A DNA stretch of 64,000 bases from Bryoerythrophyllum caledonicum (taxonomy: Eukaryota > Streptophyta > Bryopsida > Pottiales > Pottiaceae), in the NCBI GenBank assembly GCA_963971425.1, contig OZ020523.1, forward strand, positions 12,396,867-12,460,866. Reading direction: 5' to 3'. Below are positions 57,818 to 64,000 of the stretch, piece after piece. The position numbers and the translations under genes were made by a program. The notes under the pieces are model-generated. The model did not search any database and was not told the DNA's origin. It worked only from the letters and a program-made list of their open reading frames with translations. The first letter of the stretch is position 1; every line of letters starts with the position of its first letter.

Positions 57818-59090
57818 AACCCTAAAGATCAAAAGTCCCAAGGAGGGCATTTGCGAATCTTGGGAACGTTTCTATGATTGTAATTTTGAAATTTTGTACA
57901 AATATGCAAGAAGATAAGAGCTGTATATTGGGAATATGAGTTATGTTTTTATAGAACCTATGGGAAATAATTGTGCCATCTTAACCCCTAAAGGACCACG
58001 ACCACTTTCGCTCTAAAACCTGTCCAAAACTGCCACTGCCAAAAAGAGACATGAAAATCACATTTTAAAGTGTATTTTGGATTTTCAACCATAAAATCTT
58101 AAAATAGACTTCTACGTAAACATGCCATTAAATTTTGATTGCAATTCACCTCACGGATTGATAGATTTTAGTGTTTAAAGTCAAAACAATGGTTCATTTT
58201 CTTCCCTGCATTGAGTAGATCAGCTGACTTTGACTTCATTTTGTATCAAATTTTTGCAGTGCACAAGGTCTAAATCTTTTACCATTGTCTTAAGCATGAT
58301 GTTATTTCCCAACACACCAATTTTTAGAGGTAAAAAAGGGGTGAAGCATATTCAAAACAAGTGTGCAAGGAGTGGAGATTCAAAAATTGCCATTTCACGT
58401 TTTATTTTTTTGTGAACTACGTATGTAATTGAATGATAATCCAAACGGTCAATAAGAAGGTTTTCACCACATATTGTTATTGAGAAAATAAGAAGTGAAA
58501 AATATGAAGATCTCTAGGTTTTATGTAGAAAAGATGAATTTTTTTTCCCCCATTGCCTGACAATGTGTGAAAATGTTTGACTTGGAATAAAATGCCTTTT
58601 AACACTAAAGACAAGAATTTATTTTGAAACTTTCTAAAGAAGGAAATATTCTTTATATGTGTGAAAAATCTCAATGTCAATAGAAACTTTTGTCAAAGTT
58701 TTTGGAGGTGCCCGGAGTCCCCACTTTTGGCTTTATGTGGTACTAACTTTCAAACCACATATCCAAAAAATAAAATAAAAATATCTCCACAAAACTCTTA
58801 TAAGAGGCAATCTTAAATAAAAATTTCAAAGAAAAAGGATTTTTTTTTTCGAATTTTAGGAACGTGCCCAAAATCAGAAATCCCCCCGAAGGAGATTTGG
58901 TCCTTTAGGGGTTAATTTTTTTTTATTGAGGGTGAGTACATTGGGCAACTTCAAAACATTTTGTTAGGACCCTCTCTTATACATGAGAGTTTTAATAGAA
59001 GTAAGTAATATTTATTTTTCACATTGAAAAAAGTCTTCCTAGGTGTAAAGCTTTGTTTCCAAGATGAGTCAAAGTCTTTTTTACCCCTAA
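57818..59090. mobile_element. TTAA-family element interrupted by another TTAA element
   Basis: The left end is a decayed TTAA-type terminus (ATAAACCCTAAAGATCAAAA). 57830-57980 matches the left part of element 1 (GTTTCTATG.TTG.AATTT), and 58916-59075 matches its next segment (GGGCAACTTCAAAAC, TTAATAGAAGTAAGTAATAT). Element 8 (57981-58915) sits between these two halves. The right side ends at an inverted fragment of the same family (TTACCCCTAAGGTACC, 59083). Confidence 0.75.
57981..58915 (-). mobile_element. TTAA element 8 (935 bp), nested
   Basis: TTAA at 57981-57984 and 58912-58915. Ends CCCCTAAAGGACCACG and ATTTGGTCCTTTAGGGG. The interior is largely the reverse complement of element 1 or 2 (e.g. 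AAAATTGCCATTTCACG, CACACCAATTTTTAGAGGTA). Insertion into a TTAA of an older family member explains the split host. Confidence 0.88.
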
Positions 59091-59371
59091 GGTACCGTGA
59101 CAGTTTTACACCAAAAACACTTCAAACTAGTTTGTTACCTTCTTTATTCGTTGCCACCTACGCGATCTTTACCTTCCTTTTCTCCCTTTCCGTCTCGCTT
59201 TCCAACCTTTTTCCTCCTCCAACTGTTTGATCATAGCTTTGTCTGCTTCCCGATCGCATCATTCGTGTTGCCTGCGTTGTCCATTTTTGCAGAGTGTTTG
59301 GTCTACTCGAAACTTAGCCAAAGCTTTAAAATTCTCTTCTTGACAGACTCGAAAAATAGTTGGATTCCACC
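59091..59371 (+). promoter_or_regulatory. Leader of small-protein family copy 3
   Basis: CTTTCCAACCTTTTTCCTCC and CATCATTCGTGTTGCCTGCG weakly follow the copy 1 and 2 leaders (TTCGTGTTGC). TCTTCTTGACAG (59334-59345) corresponds to the splice-acceptor-like TTCTCTTGCTGGCAG of the other copies. The first bases overlap the inverted TTAA-family fragment. Confidence 0.4.
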
Positions 59372-59740
59372 ATGGCTGCACAAGAGAACGGAGCAGCCCC
59401 ACGCCCAGGGAGGAACAGAGTGGGACCCGCAGGACCGGTGGAAGGTCTAGTCATCGCCAATGTGGCACCTCAAGTGGCGGGCCCTATCAACGTCGCGGCT
59501 CACATCGTGGGCCCTGTCAACGTGAATGTGGCAGCTCACGTGATGGGCCCACTCGTCGCCAACGTTGCATGTGATGTGGTCGGTCCTGTCAACGCCAACG
59601 TGGTGGGTCCCCCAGCACAACCAATCGACATCGCCAATATTGGTGGAGCATCGGGTATTACTTTCGACGTAGAAACGGGTCTTCTTGGTTCTCCACCTCG
59701 GAAGAGTGACATTGCCTTTCACATGCACGCCAGGATTTAG
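59372..59740 (+). CDS. Small ANVA-repeat protein, copy 3 (122 aa, longest)
   Basis: The ATG at 59372 (CCACCATGGCT) gives MAAQENGAAPRPGRNRVGPA. Six or seven degenerate repeats follow (VIANVAPQVAGPI, NVAAHIVGPV, NVNVAAHVMGPL, VANVACDVVGPV, NANVVGPP), then AQPIDIANIGGASGITFDVE and the tail TGLLGSPPRKSDIAFHMHAR-I. The repeat is a ~10-14 residue unit built on [V/I]-x-x-x-[V/M]-x-GP. At DNA level it is a tandem of GTGGGCCCTGTCAACG-like units. The 3' flank is unlike that of copies 1 and 2, so this is an older or separately moved copy. Function unknown. Confidence 0.65.
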   Translation: MAAQENGAAPRPGRNRVGPAGPVEGLVIANVAPQVAGPINVAAHIVGPVNVNVAAHVMGPLVANVACDVVGPVNANVVGPPAQPIDIANIGGASGITFDVETGLLGSPPRKSDIAFHMHARI

Positions 59741-60140
59741 TATTGGAGGCCTACAAGTTAGTCTGATGTATTATTTGTTTCAAGTTAAACCTGTGTGTAC
59801 AGTTAACCTTATCAATTCTACAGTTAAGAGGTGGGCATGTTGGGTTTTACTCTCATTTTCTTCTAGTGTTTGCATTTTTATGCATCCGGGATGCCCCCGT
59901 TCCTGTGCAATATGAGTGATTTGTGGCCAGTCTTTGCTTGTTATGTGTATGGTTGCAAACTGAAAAGATAGTTGAGGTATTATTACATTCAAGAAGACCA
60001 TTAGCTTCCTAGAACCATATTGATTCAGACTCCAACTTCTCACTTGACCTCACATCCATTCAAGATGTCAACTTGTTCCAAATACATCACATTTTACATT
60101 GAATATGTATCATATCCTTCTAACACTTGTTCATATGACA

Positions 60141-60274
60141 TTAACCCTTTAAGGACAATGGTCAAATCTGGTCGCTGCGAGAGTATAGAAGTGTTGTAGA
60201 TTTGGTCAGCATAATCTACAACTCTCGTAGATTCTTGTCGCGACCATATTCGACCATTGTCCTTAAAGGGTTAA
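60141..60274. mobile_element. 134 bp foldback TTAA element
   Basis: TTAA at both ends. The outer bases TTAACCCTTTAAGGACAATG are perfectly inverted at the right end, and the palindrome continues with mismatches to the centre (TTGTAGATT/AATCTACAA). The whole element can form one hairpin. Confidence 0.92.
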
Positions 60275-61260
60275 GGGCCGGTCCATGGCAACCAAGACCA
60301 TGCAAACCTTTACATGCAAGAAAACACAGAATACAATAGTTGGAGGTCAAATTTAAGCACTACAACAGAAGATAATTTCTTGTGATCCCAGCATCTCATG
60401 GCATTGCAAACCAGGTCCAGATCATGGAGGCTGTTTCTCAGCTTACATTTCAACATCAATATCTACCACGTAATAAGCGCATAAAACTTGTTTCTAATAG
60501 TTGGCAGCACTCTTTCATCCACTTTCTGAGTGTGAGGGAGCTCACTTCCTGTAGGAGTTTTCATACAGGACACTACGAAACTGTAATTATGTACACAGCC
60601 CCGACATCGAGGTGGCAGGGTGGTGGACAATTAACAGTTATAGCTCTTGCTAGATTCACAAATACCATAAAACTGGCAACAAATTGGCTATAAAAAGATC
60701 CTCTCCCCTATCAACGACCACTCAAAGGACCAAACATACTATAACCGAGTAACCTTGTTTTAGGATTTGTAGTGGAGCCTTTCTGATGCTCATTCCTCCA
60801 TTTTTTCACTGGCGTGATAGAACTTGAAGAGCTAGCCTTAGCGGAAAAAGTTCGTGATGGGTGTGCGAACAAAACCTAATATTTGTAGGAAATGGTGGAT
60901 TTTGAGAAACTGCAGGTGGGTTTTCCGAAGTTTGGGATTATTATATGTAGATGGATGAAGGTGCTTGTCTAGGAGAGGTTATACTTAGCAGGATATAACT
61001 TATTTGAGGGATGACTATAATTCGCAGTCGATACCTATGGCCCGTCTGTAGGTATGCTTCCTGCTGACTTCCTTAAAAGAAAGCATACTCGTAGGTCCAC
61101 AATAGAATTTCTCCCAAGCTTGAGCAACAATTCATGAAACGTGGATGGATGCCTTTGACATCAACATTTGCATTAAAAGTATCATTCATTTGGCAATTTC
61201 TATCACATTTTATTCCTGTCCTATTTGGCAAACCCTTTCGTATATACTTGCCATATTTTT
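60275..61260. other. No gene recognised
   Basis: Short frames only (up to ~103 codons at 60382-60693, no family motif). No terminal repeats noticed. Confidence 0.35.
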
Positions 61261-61299
61261 CATAGGTGCAGGGGCGCCATGGGTGCACCAACAACGCAA

Positions 61300-61680
61300 A
61301 CAGCAGCTCACATTGGACCAAAACCCAGCAGGTCAAAAATCCACGATTTTGGTGTAGAAGTACTAAACTCAAATGAACATACAGTTAAAAGAAAACACAG
61401 CTATGAGACTCTCTATTACCAACAAGACCTTGAGGTGGTGGATCAGTAACCAACACAGGGACCAGAAACCGCAGAATGCACCGAGTCTCTCCATTCAAGC
61501 ATGAAATGTAGTGTCCGTGAAGATCGTGCATTCTCTTTCTTGCCCGAGGGTTGTTTCCGGAACAAACTGCAAATAATTTGGACCGTAGGCCTTCTAGGAA
61601 AGGACATAATTGCCGTGATGAATGAGGAATGCAAAGATCTTGTCGAAACCAAATGTAGCGGCTCTTTGTTTTAAATGGTT
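61300..61680 (-). pseudogene. Isolated 3' piece of the small-protein family (copy 5)
   Basis: On the minus strand CGGGCAAGAAAGAGAATGCA and GGTTTCTGGTCCCTGTGTTG match the region after copy 1 (13180-13320). Further on, GACTCTCTATTACCAACAAG and CCAAAACCCAGCAGGTC match the flank of copy 2. The coding part is absent. Confidence 0.65.
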
Positions 61681-62265
61681 CCTCCAAGGCATGGGAAGGA
61701 GGAAGGCCATTGCTAAGGCAAGAATGAGGTTTGCCCGACTTTGCTTCCCTACAACCTTCACCGGATTGAGTCCCCAACGTCCCCGCCCTAACATCCCCGC
61801 CCCTAAATGGTAGGGGCGGAGATGTCCCCACCCCTCCCCGCCCAATTTTGGAATCAACAATCTTTGAATGGCCTTATTTCACTCACAAATAGTCCAAAAT
61901 AAGACATATAAGTTTTTTTGGCATCTACGGAAAATGTAGATGTCAAGAAACACCTCAAACGTTTGATTTGGGCTATTTTTGAGTGAGTTATGCCCATCCA
62001 AAAAAAATTGATTCCAAAATTAGACGGGGAAGGGGTGGGGACTTAACCCTTTGAAGGTAGTAGAGGAACAAAGTTGGCCAAACTCCATTCTCGCCTTGAC
62101 AAAGGCCTTCCTCCTTCCCATGCGTTGGAGAAACCATATTTATATTGTAAATCTAGTTTTCCTTCCAACTTCTAGGAAAAGACATGATTGTCGTGATGAA
62201 TGAGGAATGCAAAGATCTTGTCTGAACCAAATATAGCGGCTCTTTGTTTTAAATGATTTCATTGG
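61590..62265. repeat. Direct duplication of a ~95 bp block
   Basis: The block with CGTGATGAATGAGGAATGCA and AGCGGCTCTTTGTTTTAAAT is present at ~61590-61680 and again at ~62165-62262. A MITE (61825-62041) lies between the copies. Confidence 0.85.
61825..62041. mobile_element. GC-ended MITE family C, copy 1
   Basis: TCCCCACCCCTCCCCGCCCA opens and GACGGGGAAGGGGTGGGGA closes it. Next to these, AATTTTGGAATCAA and TTGATTCCAAAATT extend the inverted repeat to ~34 bp, and inner words (TCACTCACAAATAGTCC / GGGCTATTTTTGAGTGAG) also pair, so the element is largely one hairpin. Confidence 0.85.
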
Positions 62266-62757
62266 ACTTGAATTAGAAGAAGAAGAAGAACTACGGTCTT
62301 CCAATGGGACCGGCATGAATGTAGTGTTTGTTCATTCTGTTCACTAAACATATGGCCACGGGACATAGGCTAGTGTACATAGAACTACTTCCCCCTCTCG
62401 AGGGTAAACACTTTTCTACACTAAGTGCTTTCCTACACTAATTGCATTAAAGATAACCGACATGTCATCTCCCACAAGGGCTTTGTGGGTCCCCATACAA
62501 CGAGGCCGTGGGACCTCCCACCATAATTGGGTGGACTATGGTGGTACTTGAATTAGAATGTTATATTACGCTATTAAAAACAAATTATTTTTGACATTTT
62601 CAAAGAAGGTAATATTCTTTGCACAAGTAAAACCTCCTTTGTTATCGACGGACAAATACCATTGAGCAATGTAGTTTTAATGTAAAGACGTGTTTTTAAA
62701 TGACTCATCTTAAGGTCATATTCAAATTTATGAAGCACAATGTTGAATCATCCAATG
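62266..62757. other. No gene recognised
   Basis: AT-rich spacer between two family-C MITEs. No ORF or terminal repeat stands out. Confidence 0.35.
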
Positions 62758-62973
62758 TCCCCGCCCCTTCCCCCCCTAATTTTGAAATCAGAAAACTTTG
62801 GATGGATACAACTCACTCAAAAATAGCCCAAATCAAGCGTTGGATGTACTTTCTGACATCCATATTTTCCGTAGATGCCAAAAACATCTCATGAGCTTAA
62901 TTTGGACTATTTATAAGTGAGATAGGCCATTCAAAGATTGTTGATTTCAAAATTGGGCAGGGAGGGGTGGGGA
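62758..62973. mobile_element. GC-ended MITE family C, copy 2 (opposite orientation)
   Basis: TCCCCGCCCCTTCCCCCCCT and GGGCAGGGAGGGGTGGGGA ends, with the interior in the opposite orientation to copy 1. Confidence 0.85.
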
Positions 62974-63085
62974 CGTCCCCGCCCTGGCTCTTTAGGGCGG
63001 GGGCGTCTCCGCCCGTGCCATTTAGGGGGGGGGACGTCCCGCCCCTGTCGTTTAGAGGCGGAGACATCCCCGCCCTAGTGCCATC
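62970..63085. repeat. GC-rich tandem hairpin units, ~33 bp, four copies
   Basis: GACGTCCCCGCCCTGGCTCT-TTAGGGCGGGGGCGTC-type units follow each other. Each half-unit can pair with its neighbour. A similar shorter cluster lies at 61765-61824, just before the other family-C MITE. Confidence 0.75.
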
Positions 63086-64000
63086 ATGACGTGACATGTC
63101 GGAATGTGACGTGTCCATCATAGTGAAAATTTCTAACCTGCAAAAAATTACAGGGCACATTTCAGGCAATTTGTCCGAAACGACCATCTGTCTGGTCTGG
63201 ACCGCCCGTCCGTTTGTTCAGTCCGACCACCTCAACCCGTCCGTTATGACAACCGTGATATAAACATGTATTAGCACCAACTTTGACGTCACATGTGTTG
63301 ATACAAGTTTGTACTGCTATTTTGCTCATTCAAGTATGTATCTTGTATGCATGTCTCTGATTGAACGTCGTGATTTAACGGGTAGCAATTACTTCATACA
63401 ATGGGCACAAACATGGTTCAGGGGGGTCATCTACTTGTACGGGAATAACAGTGGCTCGAAGCATAGTACATGGGTTCAAACACAACAGTTCATTTAAAGT
63501 AGAATGTGTTAGATGTAGAATGTAGAATACTTGCCATTTCACAACTTCTTCAAAATGTAGGTGTAATTATGATCTAATTTTGAAATGCCATGTGTCATTG
63601 GATCAGGCTCAACACAAATACAAACTTTTGTAACTATCGTATATATCAATTATTACACCTTGTATGACAAATATTGTACATAGAAAACTTCATGTTGCAA
63701 CCCAAATGTGGCACCTCATACCTTTAAAGGTCAATCTAGAAGTTGAAAAGTTGGACTTATCCTCAACTTGTCTGAGTTGTCTCCCTGAATTATACTGTAT
63801 CAATCATTTTAGTTGCTGCAGAAACATCATTGAAAGGGTTTTTGGCTTGAATTATGATAAGTGAGTCTCAATACTGTATTGGGATTATAACTACCGATTG
63901 AAAAAGTTAGTTGAGATGTGATATTAGACTTCATGAGCCTGGGATATATCACTCCCACGTTCTACAAAGAGGATGGTTTCAAAAAGCTGAATTGCTTGAG
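63086..64000. other. No gene recognised at the right edge
   Basis: Short frames (up to 66 codons) and AT-rich sequence, with a GTCCG/CCGTCC-rich stretch at 63185-63245. Nothing assignable. Confidence 0.35.

Noticed and set aside
62897-63187. 96-codon minus-strand ORF with GG-SPPLN repeats
   Set aside because: Translation of the GC-rich hairpin tandem repeat, continuing into a family-C MITE.

Overview
The window looks like repeat-dominated nuclear DNA of a land plant or another streptophyte. It holds a KUP/HAK-type potassium-transporter gene fragment, an L1-type LINE with a DUF4283-like first ORF and a zf-RVT tail, a PIF/Harbinger transposon with its Myb-like partner gene, Stowaway-like MITEs and a Helitron. 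It is AT-rich, has GT-AG-like gene structure, and has almost no long intact ORFs. No bacterial, viral or organellar gene sets are visible. I cannot name the species. The abundance of piggyBac-type sequences makes me doubt a typical flowering plant, but that is inference.

Layout. 1-3 kb: a broken piggyBac-like transposase gene (minus strand) with three separate insertions in it. 3-6.4 kb: fragments of a potassium-transporter gene and other coding-like pieces, ending at a TTAA-flanked terminus. 7-10.7 kb: a 0.95 kb TTAA element and paired GC-rich TIR elements. 11.7-13.4 kb: copy 1 of a small-protein gene family. 16-19 kb: a purine-rich tract and an unrecognised coding relic. 19-20.8 kb: a tandem duplication in which one copy holds a Helitron and the other keeps the empty site. 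22.4-25 kb: a Gly-rich ORF and an inverted pair of Stowaway-like MITEs. 26.5-30.7 kb: nested TTAA, TWA and TA-flanked elements. 30.9-38.2 kb: a long decayed LINE (minus strand). 38.3-46.4 kb: TTAA elements around a two-gene Harbinger element. 46.8-48.3 kb: copy 2 of the small-protein family. 48.6-53.4 kb: many ~270 bp TIR elements. 54-59.1 kb: minisatellites and large TTAA elements, one nested in another. 59.1-59.9 kb: copy 3 of the small-protein family. 60.1-63.1 kb: a short foldback TTAA element, a truncated family copy, and paired GC-ended MITEs.

Two things stand out. First, at least eight dispersed elements with TTAA at both ends share CCCCTAAAGGACCAAG-like termini, and the same window holds a recognisable piggyBac-family transposase, so a plant piggyBac system with a non-autonomous cohort is a coherent reading. 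Second, three loci encode short proteins with variable numbers of an 'ANVAxxVxGP' repeat and a nearly invariant 'GLLGSPPRKS(N/D)I' C-terminal tail. Related leader or 3' sequence is shared between some copies and with two truncated loci. I do not recognise this family. Apart from those small ORFs I see no intact protein-coding gene; nearly everything else is mobile-element sequence or gene relics.
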